NCBI GenBank assembly: GCA_905178155.1 | Contig: CAJINV010000008.1 | Coordinates: 2,919,303-2,983,302 of the forward strand | Reading direction: 5' to 3' | Length of the DNA stretch: 64,000 nucleotides | Origin: Amoebophrya sp. A120 | Lineage: Eukaryota > Sar > Dinophyceae > Syndiniales > Amoebophryaceae | Shown here: positions 49,385 to 59,664 of the stretch, piece by piece | Numbering within the stretch: position 1 is the first letter of the stretch | Layout of the letters: every line of letters begins with the position of its first letter | Notes under the pieces: generated by a model | Databases searched by the model: none | Seen by the model: only the letters and a program-made list of their open reading frames with translations | Told to the model about the DNA's origin: nothing | Translations under genes and position numbers: made by a program

Positions 49385-50314
49385 AGACGCACGGTGCGGA
49401 CAACAACATTTTGGTAGAAACGTGGCTGATTTGAAAGAATGAGAATATTTCAAGTACATGTGAAACGCTGGCCAATTTTCAAAAATGGCCTAGAAAACCG
49501 TCCGCGAGTTCGACGCGCGCGGAGGGTCTAAAGCCTAAACCCTCAACAATCGAAAGTCGCGTTTCTACAGACGAGTGACAACTCGAGAACGACATGTCGA
49601 TTCATATTTTGAGAGCAGAGGGACAGATCTCGGAGTGCAAACCTAGTGTTATGGACACGGCCTTGATGTTGCTCGCGCCGACCGAGTGAAAAAAAAATGT
49701 ACCGCTAGTCGCGTGACTCGAAATTTTTTGACAAGGCATTGGAGAAGAGCACAAGATACTTCATATACATTCATTAACCTCCGTACTTCTAGCACTGGAA
49801 TTTCTTGATGATGTAGATCAGAAAATGAAAAGATGCCGCCGTCGACGTAAAAGTCACCACTCGCGGTGGTGCCGCGCAGGAGCGGAATCGGGCCACCTGT
49901 GAATACGCTGCGCGGCTTCGGCGTGGCTGTTGGAGAAGCTTCCCGTGGGGGAACCGTTTCTTGGGCATTGACGCACGGCAAGCGGAAAAGGGTAGAGCCG
50001 GCTGGGCTTGTGCTCGTGACTCGGTACTACGTGTTTTCTGCTTGAAGACACGAAAAGGGACGACGGCAACTTCCAGCAGGCTGTTGACAACTTGTCATCT
50101 AAGCTGAGCCGACGTGACACCGCTCTCTCTCATAACGCGCACTCGTCGCCTGTGGCAGAAGGAGCAGCGCCCACGGGCACCGAAGAATTTGGAGCTTCTA
50201 TCTTACCAGCACCTTGTACTGGAAGATTGTGACTCGACACTGCAGATCTTGTTCTGCTGACACGAACTACTAAGCTGCCCTAGTACTAACAACCCGCTTC
50301 GCCTTCTCGCCAAG
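49385..50314. other. Intergenic stretch, possible coding remnant
   Basis: Between the kinase stop and the next start. Around 50030-50230 on + an open frame reads DDGNFQQAVDNLSSKLSRRD and continues to a stop, and minus frames of 88 and 110 codons overlap it. None has a start context or known domain, so no gene is called. Confidence 0.4.
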
Positions 50315-53300
50315 ATGGGGATGTTTGGGCCGAGCAAGCAGCTGCTAAAGCTGGCCACTTTAGCGGCGGACATGCGGAAGGACTTGACAAATCTGGAGAA
50401 ACAGATGGAGGCCGTCCAGGAGGAGGGAAACAAAAAGCAGGAAGCCATGGCGTTCGAAATCGAACAGCTGAAGCAGAAACTCGGTATTGTTTGTACAGGA
50501 TTTAAAAAAAATTAAGAAGCTCCTTCTACTACTACTATGCCTGCGCACGACGGCATGTTGAGCTCGTCACGAGTTTTTTTCCTGGTTTGTTTCCTGCATC
50601 TTGACCTCCACGACAGATCTGCGTGTTTGATAAAGCATAGTTTGTATGCATTGTAATCAAAATGAAACACCACGAACCTCACCAGATAAAATGACGTCGA
50701 TCCTGCAAGCGCACGTGAAGGCTGTGTTGCCGAGAATAGAAGCCGAGGAGAAAGTATGAGAATGCAGAACTCCCCCTCGTGGTCATTCTACTCATTTCTG
50801 ATGCAAAGCACGAGCAAATTTGTCCATGTCTACTATGGATGACAAAAACTACACGGAAAGTAGCTTAGACAGCACTTCAGGTGGCACATAAACCATGCGC
50901 AGGCTCTATTTCTTTCGCGGGCATAAGAAGTTCAGGCCCGTGCAATGAGGGGGAGGGGGTGTTGTTCGGCGGTATAGAAAAAAACCGAGGAGTTTGAGGA
51001 GCGTATCTCGCGTTTAGAGTCCGGCGACATGGATCCGAAGCGGCGGGGGCGCGGCCGCGGCGGCGTCGATTTGACAGACATTGTGGAGGAACACGATACC
51101 AAAATCGAGGAATTGGTCAACATCATGCAGGTATAAATGAAAATGGCTTCTTGTGCTGGTAGTGAACGTTGTGATATACTGCAGTCAAACTACCGACTGC
51201 GATCAGTAAAATGGGATTGAGTCAAGTTGTTTTTGTACCTACGATTCTTGCCGCGCCGTCTGTGCCAACACGGCGGTGCGAGTGGAACATACTTGTACTA
51301 CGCCTAAATGGATGCTGAAAAAAAAAAACGCAATCCGCGACTTTGATCAGAACGACATCCTGCCAAAGTTTTCGCCGGTGGAAAAAGAGGTGAACACGAT
51401 GCGTACCGAAGTGAACACGCTGAAGGAAACTGTGGACCACATGGACGCGCGGATCGTGGAGTGCGAAGGCGCAGCCACGGCCGCAAGGAGCGTCGCAAAT
51501 GAGTTTGGCGACCTGAAATCTCTATTGTTGAAGAAGGTAGAAGTTATTGGTTCACCGAAGGTGCTGGTGCCCCGTCTGTGTGATACTATAGTTTATTAGA
51601 AACAAAACTATCGAACAAGCAGAAGCGCTTATGCTACCCTCCGACTTTTCACTTGCAGTGTTGTCTCCTCATGGGACTGCTTCCTTTCATTTAAGTATTT
51701 GATTCGCTGTTGATCTTTACGTCTTGGGCGAATTTCAACGATCCTACGTCTGTGCTGCCGATACTTGTTGGGTCATCCTGAAAAATATGGACATCCTTGT
51801 GTGATATTTTAATTTTGTTGACTGTTCTTTATCAACTCGTCGGTAGGTCGAAGACGTGTGCGAGGACACCCTGAATCTTCGATACGACTACGATTTGATG
51901 CTGCACACCAACACGCGATTTGTGAACTGGAAGATTGATGCGGCCAGGACGATATCAAATGTAAAAATGTCTGGGTCTGGAAGAATGCAACTTGTGATGC
52001 TGCATTTGGATTCCAAAAAAATCTGTATTGCATGAGTACCAAAGGAAATGCAATTTTTGCTACGCTGAGAAGGCATTTGTCATGCGGAATACGCATCAAG
52101 AAGCCCTCAAAAAATCTGTATTGCTAGCGTATGCATCACAGACATCATGGCTCATGCAAAACGTGCATGACAAGTGTCAGAATCTTCCAGACCCAGACAT
52201 TTTTACAGTTGATAGACGAAAATCACGGAGATGTTCCTCCGGTCCTGTTATGAATTGCAAATATGTCTGGGTCTGGAAACTTGTGATGCAAAAAGTGGAT
52301 GATAGCCGGACTGCAATACGCAGCTATGCATCACAAATTTTTTGGCTGCCATGTCTGACGTATTCCGCATGGCAAACTGCGTTTTTGCATGACAGGTAAG
52401 AGGGTCTTTTCGTGCCTATGCAACACAGATTCTCGAATCATGCCAGACAAGCATGACAAACTTGCATTCTTCCGGACCCAGACATTTTTACATTTGATAC
52501 CTGTTCGCTGTGGTCCCCGCCCTTCACCATGGCCACTTTCCCGGTGATGTACCTGCAACTGCGGGTGCAGGCCGGCGATTCCCCGGGCAGCCAGTCCGCG
52601 GCCCGCCAGGTGCAGAACCTGGGCCGGCACCTGCCGACTAACGGCGGCCTCATCGTCACGGTGTGGACCCAGCCGGGCGTGGAGGCCGTGTTCAGAATAA
52701 GCGTTGGACCCGTTACGAAAAAGTTCCGCGCGATTTTCGAGCGCGACGAATCGAACCCAGAGCAAGAGGTAGTCGGCTGCACCGTTGTACGCTTCGCAAA
52801 ATACTTACTATCGCATAGTGCGTGCACGTGCAGTAAAGCGCACTGAAATTGGTGGAAAAAAATGAATTCAACCCAGGCGGTTCGGACGTGTGAGGAACTA
52901 CTGGCAAAACCAAAGATGCGAAGTGATTGTGATTCTGCACCTGCTGCACTTGCATGCGTAGAAACAGTATGCGATAGTACTTTTGCACGGGATGGGTGAC
53001 AAATTTTTGCGCGCTTGACCCGGCCTGGAACCGATTAAACGACACGATCACAGTGGGACTTGAGATCATGGAGGCGGATTTGACAGGAACTGTACTCAAG
53101 TTTCTACGGTTTTTGGTTCTACTTCTCGTAATTCTTTTGTTTCCTCTGCTACGCCTACAGGTCTGGGCAGTGCCCTGCAAGAACTTCGAGAAAATCTTAT
53201 TCCCCCGTTGCAGGTCATACGTAAGTCGGGTGTGGTGCAAGATTGCCTACAATTTTTTACTAGCATACCACGAATCACACCCATCAGTCGTTGTGACTTT

Positions 53301-55005
53301 TTCTTCTTTTTCATCCAGGTCGAGCTTGCCGTTACCCAGCCGAAAGTGCTGACGGATTACCCGGCTTTCAACAATCACAAGACGGCGGAGATGCAATTCA
53401 AGCGGAAAATCATCTCCGACACGCAAATGCTGGAACAGGTATAATCCATGTTGCTACGGGAAGGCGACGCCTTGCGATTTGCTACGTTTGATGTAGAGCA
53501 GTCACCGAAAGATGGCTCTCAAGACACTAAGTTTGTGAGTACAGACAGCGAGAACGAGATCAAACATTCTGATTCTTCATCATGACACTGTACTTTTGGT
53601 GCCTTCATACTTTACTGTTCATGTCCATATAGATACTAAAACCCCTGCTCGTTTTTATCTTCTAGGTGGACCGCAAGCTTCAGAACTTGAAGCAGCGGTG
53701 GGTGCGCAAGGTGGAGTGGCAGATACGGCAGATCCTACCGCTCATCGACAAGTCCGCGACCAACGACGTGATAGAATCCCCGCCCTTTTCCGCAGCGGGG
53801 CTTTCCGAACTGAAGTTTGTGTTTTACCCCCGGGTAAGGGAGTACTTACGTCTGATAGTTGGTGACTTTTTTTTTTGCTGCACTCGCACTACACCAATGC
53901 AACATGATACACTTCATCTTGACGAGCGCGTCGTGCTCGTTGTCGTTGATTCGATGCTTTTACTAGTTTGTTCCAGTCGTTGATGCGTTACAACGCTATC
54001 TTCGAACTAGCCAAATAAAAAGCTCCACCACTACTGCTCAGGGTATCGACCCCGCGAACCCGGGGTGGTGCGGGCTGTACCTCCGCTGCGCCGAAGAGAA
54101 CGTGTTCATCAAGTTCCAGCTCTCGATCGGGAAGCAGTCCAAGATCTTCGAACACTTTTTCGCCACGCGAGGAGAGGTGTACGGGAAAACGAAGTTCTGC
54201 TACCTCGAGTCCCAGATTGAAAACCGCAACGACGCGGAGCTTTCGGTCCTAAATGTCAGCATTGAGGTGCTCGAGGTGAGTCACCGAAAGCGCGTATTGT
54301 GTGTAAAAACGTCCCCACACCATAGTTGTCATGCAAATCTGCATGCTTAAGATGTTTCTCATGCGGAGCCCCATGAGAAGCATTTTCTAATGGTGTTTTG
54401 AAATTTGTCATGCTCCAATCAGCATGAGAGACTAGATCTGTAATGCTGCTAAACTAGCTCAAACAGCACTATACTACGCGGCCAAATTTGTCATGCGAAA
54501 CAGCCAAAGCTTGTGGATTTGTCTAGCCGATTCCCCATCTTGACTATGGGGTGGGTACGTTTTTACATAGGATAGCGCGACACCGAAAACGTCCTCCTGT
54601 TCCATCGGGAAGACACCTACGCTATTACAATGAAAAATGCCCCCTCCCCATATCAAAACGGAAATCTGTGATGCAGATTTGTGGTCACAAATCAGCTTTG
54701 TGATGCTACAAGGCAAAAGATGCGGACTGTAGTGCTCCCAGCTCCCTAGCGTGGGAAAGCCTTGCAGCTCCAGGATGACAGGAGGCAACTGGAAGTGGGA
54801 AGCAGCATGACAGACTGCCTGCAATTTAGGCCGTAGCTTCTTCTCTTGGCCTTCTAGCAATACAAGTCGATTTGTGTACTCAAATACAGCATCACAAATT
54901 CGCGCATCTTCCGCTTCCGATATGGGGTGGGGGCTTTTTTCACTTTGATATACGCCAAGGAGGAGTACCGGGTACTCACCCTGCCTCCGCGGGGCGCGAG
55001 CTGAG
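50315..55005 (+). CDS. Coiled-coil protein with beta-rich C-terminal domain, multi-exon
   Basis: ATG at 50315 begins MGMFGPSKQLLKLATLAADM, then heptad-like helix. Exons seen: 50315-50483, 50686-50754, about 50982-51130, about 51318-51536, 51847-51952, 52220-52248, 52505-52768, about 52990-53090, about 53320-53440, 53667-53833, about 54043-54294, 54580-54622 and 54956-55005 (stop TGA). The C-terminal half has PGWCGLYLRCAEENVFIKFQ, GEVYGKTKFCYLES and LSVLNVSIEVLE, a pattern of beta strands that resembles MATH/TRAF-like sandwiches; this is a weak resemblance only. The middle has a basic patch KRRGRGRGG. Five introns are introners. Starts of the exons near 51318 and 52990 are unresolved. Function unknown. 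Confidence 0.6.
50755..50976. mobile_element. Introner 24 (family F, diverged), TSD GAAAG/GAAAA
   Basis: It starts TATGAGAATGCAGAACTCCC and ends with GGGGGTGTTGTTCGGCGGTATA. Flanks are GAAAG (50750-50754) and GAAAA (50977-50981). Excision continues E-A-E-E-K into K/R-T/P-E-E-F-E-E-R-I depending on register; the frame with TEEFEERISRLE is the protein-like one. Confidence 0.7.
51953..52214. mobile_element. Introner 25 (family A), TSD GACGA
   Basis: It starts TATCAAATGTAAAAATGTCT and ends AGACATTTTTACAGTTGATA. GACGA occurs at 51948-51952 and 52215-52219. Excision gives D-A-A-R-T-K-I-T-E-M. The interior is closely related to introner 22 (48147). Confidence 0.92.
52249..52499. mobile_element. Introner 26 (family A), TSD CCTGT
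   Basis: It starts TATGAATTGCAAATATGTCT and ends AGACATTTTTACATTTGATA. CCTGT occurs at 52244-52248 and 52500-52504. Excision gives F-L-R-S-C-S-L-W-S. Only a 29-bp exon separates it from introner 25. No AG-ending register. Confidence 0.92.
54295..54574. mobile_element. Introner 27 (family E), TSD GCGCG
   Basis: It starts TATTGTGTGTAAAAACGTCC and ends GGTACGTTTTTACATAGGATA, with CACACCATAG / CTATGGGGTG inside. GCGCG occurs at 54290-54294 and 54575-54579. Excision gives S-H-R-K-R-D-T-E-N-V. A GTGAGT word just upstream looks like a donor but is coding. Confidence 0.88.
54623..54950. mobile_element. Introner 28 (family B variant), TSD TACGC
   Basis: It starts TATTACAATGAAAAATGCCC and ends GGGGCTTTTTTCACTTTGATA. 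TACGC occurs at 54618-54622 and 54951-54955. Excision gives E-D-T-Y-A-K-E-E-Y-R. No AG-ending register. Confidence 0.9.
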
Positions 55006-55692
55006 CTGCGTTCTGGCAGAGTTCTGGCGCCAAGGTGGAGAAAGGGGGCTGCTGGGTGCTCTGCCTTCCACCTCGGTGGAGAGAAGTGCATTAGAAGACG
55101 AGAACGACTTACTATGCACGCGGGCACGGCAGTACGAAGGAGGTGTCGATTTTCGTATCGTGCCTAGGCACCCAGGAACGACAGAGGTCTCTTTGTACGA
55201 TGAAGGTAGTAGTTGTTCTGCAGATGGAGGTGCAGAAAAAAAAGTCTGAAAGATGATGAATCTATAAAGTTTGTTTGTTTGTAGATATGCGGTAAGGTGG
55301 AAACGCGATTACTCACCTTTTTTCTTTAGCGCTATTTCAATAAAAATCCCTCTACCCAAAGAAGCTTGAAAAAATACTGAGTGACTGCTACCGGTAGTGC
55401 TAGTGTGCAACTGCTTTAAAAATAAAAGCGGCCTGTTGGAAAAAGATACTACTGCCCATACCCATCTGTCGTTGAAAAAAGGCGCAGCTGACTGCAGGTT
55501 GAACCAGTCCTGCCGTGCTTAGGGAGATCGCGACACTTTGGTCGCTTTTTAACCTTTTGATCACTCTAAAAATTTAAATGCGAAGTAGAAGCTTTCTGCT
55601 AAGTGTGTAAAGTCAAGATCAGAGCCTTAGAGAAAAAGAAGGCGTTTATGAGAGAAAAAGTTTTCAACTAGTCTGGAGTCTTTTGCAGAGCG
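55006..55692. other. Intergenic stretch and probable 3' end of the non-LTR element
   Basis: No gene is supported. The part next to 55693 should be the 3' untranslated region of the minus-strand element, but no poly(T) run on + or clear target duplication marks its end. Confidence 0.45.
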
Positions 55693-58600
55693 TCACTCAT
55701 CGACCGCGTTGCGGCCGCGTGCGTCAGACCACCACTGGTGCCGGATTGCTGGGAAGGGGCCAGTGAGTGGCGCCAGGGTTGCATTGGCTTCCGCCAGGGC
55801 CCTCGCGACTTGGTTCGGTTTGTCGCGGCACTCTTCCATGTGCCCGAGGTCCCAGGAGCGGAAGAAGGGCTGCGTGATCGGACACTCGTGCACGAAGTGC
55901 GCCGTCGTCGCCTTCCCCTGTCCACATAGAGCACAGTCGAGGTCTTCCCCACTCGGTTGCGCCGCCAACAACCCAAAACGCAGGGCGTAATACATGGTCT
56001 GGCCAACGCGGCCGCCGGCGTCGGTCACCAGATCACGCCCCCAGCCCCCTGTTTCCTGGAGCGTTTGCGCTGTTTTGCTCTTTGTCTTTTCGTCCCGTTG
56101 CCGTTCGGCCAGGTTCCGGCGGGCTTCGTTCCGCACGTAGCGGCGGGCCTCCGTTTTGAACTGCTTGTGCGTGATCGGCTCGCCCTCTTCCTGCAGGTCG
56201 CTGCGGTTGGCGTACCCCGCGAGGTGGTCGGCGACCACGTTCCCCGCGATGCCGGCGTGCCCTGGCACATATCGGACGACCAGCTTGGCACAGCTTTGCA
56301 GCGCGTCCGCTGCAGCCGTGTAGACCTCGGTGTCCAGGTCGTCCCGCAGTCTCGGATTGAGCAACGCCCGCACGTTGGACTGGCTGTCCGTGCAGATCGT
56401 CACCTGCTCGCTTTTCAGCGCGTGGCGTGCCACCGCTCGGAAGGCTGCGATGAGCGCCATGCGTTCGGTTTCGTACGAATCCGTGTGGAGCCCGATGGGC
56501 CACGCCGCCCCACACTGGATGCCGAACCCATGCAGAAAGACGCCACAAGACCCGGCAAAGTCTTTGGCCGACCCGTCACAATACAGCACCAGGCTGGACT
56601 CCCGAAGGGTGTCCACCAGCGCCGGCGTGCCTTCGTTTCTCCACGTCGCCTCGAAGCGGCCCTGTTCCTCTGCCTCGTGGAGGACGGACCGCCCCCGCCC
56701 CGCCTTCGCACCGATCTCGGGGAGAACGGACGAGGCCGCGACGTTTGATTCGTCGATCACTTGCAAGCCGGTTTCTAGCCAGTCCACGCTCGAGGTGTTC
56801 GCGACCTCCCGCAACGCGTCCCCGGGCGGGCGTGAGAAAGCGCGGGCCGTGAGCGCCGTGCTTTCCACTTGGTAGAGCTCTGGGAGCGGCAACAGGCCGG
56901 CCGTCATGAGTGCGCAGGCGCGGTTCACCTGTCTGAACTTCGGAAAGCCCAGCACTTCTTTGGCCCCCTCCAGCTGGAAACTGTTCAGGGCGGCCGCCTC
57001 CTTCGCCCCGAGCCCGTTCCAGTATGTTGTTAGCCCATACGTGAGGACGCTTTCGCAGAATAGCTGGTAAAAAGCCCGGACGGACTTCGACCCGGCGCCC
57101 AACGCACGCGAGAGGATGCGCACCGCCGCCATCCTCTTGGTCAGGGTTTCGGATATGACTGCAAAGTGCCGACAGAAGGCCAACTTGCGATCAAACCACA
57201 CACCGAGAAAGCGTGGGTAGGGGTCGTAGACGAGCCTCTCCCCGTCGTGGTGCAGGGCGAGCTCATCCAAGTCGCATGCAGACTCGTTCTGGAAGACGAC
57301 ATACGAACACTTCCCGGGGGAAAGCTCCATATTGCTCCGGCTGCAGAAGTCGGCGACCACGTCCAGGGCTGCCTGGAGGAGTTTCTGCGCTTCCCCTGTT
57401 TCCCCGGGGCCGTACTCTAGTGTGAGCGCCAAGTCGTCCACGTACGCGAGGACTTGCACCCTCGGGCACTTCTTCTGCAGCTCTCGGAGCAGTACGTCGG
57501 CGAAACTGCACCAGACCAGCGGGCCGAGGCACGTGCCCTGCGGGACCCCCTGGCGCAGCGGGACGGCCTGGGAGGTCTCGCCGTTGAACCTCACCACCCT
57601 GCGTCGGTTGGTGACGAAGGAGCAGATCCACCGCGTGAGCAGCAGGAGCTCCTGTTTTCGTGCCGGGTTTTTAAACTCGTGCCGCCGCTCCAGTAGTCCG
57701 TTGAGGAACAGCGGCGGGCACACGCGCTCAAAGGCCGAGCTCAGGTCCAAGAAGCACGTCGCCCTGCGGCGGTTCTTGCGCAGGGTGTCGGAGGCCAGGG
57801 CCCCCAGCGTTGCCGTGTGGTCCGTCGCGCTTCTTGCGGGTGTGTCCCCGTACTGGTTCTTGCTGTACAGCGGGGCCCCCTCCGCCTGGAAGGTTAGCCG
57901 CAGGCGCCGCAGTACTGTGCGTTCCCAGACTTCCCCCAAGCACGACGTCAAGGCCACCGGCCGGAGGGATTTGGGAAGGTCCGCGGCACGGCCGGGCTTT
58001 GGTACTGGTACACAGACTTCTAGCCGCATTACCTCCGGCGTCACGCCTTCGGTGACCCCTTGCTCGAAGGTTGCGCGCAAGAGCTGCTTGCCCTGTTGCG
58101 GGAGGTTTTTCAGCAGCACCCCGTGGATGCTGTCTGGCCCGGGAGCCCCGCCCGGCTTTTGTCCCCGCAAAGCGAACTCCACGTCGTCCAGCTCCAAGCT
58201 CAACGCTGTGCTCGGCGCTAGCTCTTCCGCTAGTGTGTGCTGGTATTGGTCCCAGGCCACTCGTTCGGCCCCGGGGTCCAGCACCGGGTGGGACCCATAG
58301 AAATGCGCCAAGACACATGCGAGCTTTTTGAACACCAGCTTCCCCGCGTATCGCAGCGCGGTGGTCTGCTGTTTCGGCGGCGGCCGCCCTTCTAGTTCCC
58401 GCAAAAGCCGGAAGGCCCCACTGGTTGTCTGCTCCGCTTGCTCGAGCTTTTGCCCGAACTCGTCGTCCCTCCTGCTGGCCTCGGCGCTTGCTACACGCGC
58501 CGTCGCGCGCCGTAACGCGGTGCGCCAGAACAGTCGCTCCGCCGGCGGTGCGAAGGCCACGCGCTTCATGCACTCTCCCCGCTCTTTCAGTGCGAGGTCT

Positions 58601-59664
58601 AGCTCCGTGCCTGTTTGCCACCGCGGCTGCCTGTGTCTCTTTCTCGTGACATTGCTGCGCGGGATGGACCTGTGCGCGGCGGCTTGTATCGCCGCGCGGA
58701 TGTGTGCGAACTTGCCCTCGACCGACAGTGGTGCCGGGTGGTCCCGGAGGAAGGTGCGCATGTCTGCGCGGTACAAGTCCCAGTCCGCCCGGTTGAAGTT
58801 CAGTCGCGTGCGCCTCGTCGTTGTGGGGAGTGGTTCCTGCCAGAAGTCCGGGTTCCACGGAGCTGCCGTGGGGTCCGTCGGGAGGGTCGCGACCGCCCCG
58901 GGGGCCGGCGCAGATGGCGTTTTTGTGCTTGGTGTCGGGACCGGTGTGGGGCCGCCAAATGAGGGGACTACCGGCGCCAGCCCGGAGACTGCGGCAACTA
59001 GCAAACCCAGCCCCGGCAAGACCGGCAGTCGTTTCTCCCCTGTGCTACTCTGCGCGTCCGCGCTGTGCTTGTTCGCGCGCTGGGCCCGAAGGCGCTCGAA
59101 CTTCTCCTTGCGCAGAGCCTTCTTTTGCCTCCCGGTGAGATTTACTTTCCCACCCCCTCCTCCTGCTCCCTGTGTTTCGGAACCGGCGTCCTGTGTGCCC
59201 CGGAGGCCTTGGTCGGCCTTTTGCCCCGAGCCAGTAGCGCGGCCTCGTCCCGCCCCTCCTCCCCCGGCGTCGTCTTTTGCTGTGTTGCTGGCGGTGAAGT
59301 TCTGCTTCCCCGGACGCTGATCGGCACGTGGCTCCACCAAGTCGAAGACCAGGGCCGCATGGTCACCGCCGACGAGGCACACTGCTGGCCCCTGCGGCTG
59401 TAGTTCGGCAGCCCGGGCGAGTAGTCCTCCGGTCAGCAACACTACGTCCGGCGAGGTCTTCGACGCAGGCCGGGTCGGCAGCGGGGTGGTGTAGAACTCC
59501 AGCGCCTGCGCAGTTGCCCAGGTCTTCACCTGGGTCGCCCGCGGCTCCTGTGTGTGGTTCGCGTCCCAGGAAATTGCAATCTCCTTCCCCGGCGGCATGT
59601 TGATTGCCGGTAGGGCGGGGATTCCGTTCCCGGAGGAGTGTAGACGTTCGCGCTTACGCCCCAC
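55693..59664 (-). CDS. Non-LTR ORF2: endonuclease C-part, reverse transcriptase, RNase H, zinc knuckle
   Basis: The 1,323-codon frame begins with the second half of the endonuclease (NMPPGKEIAISWDANHTQ near residue 22), a Lys/Arg/Gly-rich linker, then the reverse transcriptase from about residue 545 (VPVPKPGRAADLPKSLRPV, FLDLSSAFERVCP, PLRQGVPQGTCLGPLVW, AYVDDLAL near residue 740). RNase H covers about residues 1020-1165 (LYCDGSAKDF, ERMALIAAF, TDSQSNV, GHAGIAGNVVADHLA). A CxxC...H...C knuckle (CALCGQGKATTAHFVHEC) lies near residue 1243. It nicks target DNA, copies RNA onto it and removes the RNA strand. There is no clear own start: it is probably reached from the upstream frame. Confidence 0.88.
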   Translation of the reverse strand: MGRKRERLHSSGNGIPALPAINMPPGKEIAISWDANHTQEPRATQVKTWATAQALEFYTTPLPTRPASKTSPDVVLLTGGLLARAAELQPQGPAVCLVGGDHAALVFDLVEPRADQRPGKQNFTASNTAKDDAGGGGAGRGRATGSGQKADQGLRGTQDAGSETQGAGGGGGKVNLTGRQKKALRKEKFERLRAQRANKHSADAQSSTGEKRLPVLPGLGLLVAAVSGLAPVVPSFGGPTPVPTPSTKTPSAPAPGAVATLPTDPTAAPWNPDFWQEPLPTTTRRTRLNFNRADWDLYRADMRTFLRDHPAPLSVEGKFAHIRAAIQAAAHRSIPRSNVTRKRHRQPRWQTGTELDLALKERGECMKRVAFAPPAERLFWRTALRRATARVASAEASRRDDEFGQKLEQAEQTTSGAFRLLRELEGRPPPKQQTTALRYAGKLVFKKLACVLAHFYGSHPVLDPGAERVAWDQYQHTLAEELAPSTALSLELDDVEFALRGQKPGGAPGPDSIHGVLLKNLPQQGKQLLRATFEQGVTEGVTPEVMRLEVCVPVPKPGRAADLPKSLRPVALTSCLGEVWERTVLRRLRLTFQAEGAPLYSKNQYGDTPARSATDHTATLGALASDTLRKNRRRATCFLDLSSAFERVCPPLFLNGLLERRHEFKNPARKQELLLLTRWICSFVTNRRRVVRFNGETSQAVPLRQGVPQGTCLGPLVWCSFADVLLRELQKKCPRVQVLAYVDDLALTLEYGPGETGEAQKLLQAALDVVADFCSRSNMELSPGKCSYVVFQNESACDLDELALHHDGERLVYDPYPRFLGVWFDRKLAFCRHFAVISETLTKRMAAVRILSRALGAGSKSVRAFYQLFCESVLTYGLTTYWNGLGAKEAAALNSFQLEGAKEVLGFPKFRQVNRACALMTAGLLPLPELYQVESTALTARAFSRPPGDALREVANTSSVDWLETGLQVIDESNVAASSVLPEIGAKAGRGRSVLHEAEEQGRFEATWRNEGTPALVDTLRESSLVLYCDGSAKDFAGSCGVFLHGFGIQCGAAWPIGLHTDSYETERMALIAAFRAVARHALKSEQVTICTDSQSNVRALLNPRLRDDLDTEVYTAAADALQSCAKLVVRYVPGHAGIAGNVVADHLAGYANRSDLQEEGEPITHKQFKTEARRYVRNEARRNLAERQRDEKTKSKTAQTLQETGGWGRDLVTDAGGRVGQTMYYALRFGLLAAQPSGEDLDCALCGQGKATTAHFVHECPITQPFFRSWDLGHMEECRDKPNQVARALAEANATLAPLTGPFPAIRHQWWSDARGRNAVDE

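Noticed and set aside
49649-50120. Minus-strand gene of two overlapping frames
   Set aside because: Frames overlap each other and a + strand open frame, and no start, splice or domain evidence could be found.
54281-54294. GTGAGT at about 54276 as a splice donor
   Set aside because: The following bases up to the TSD GCGCG are coding (S-H-R-K-R) and join in frame after introner removal.
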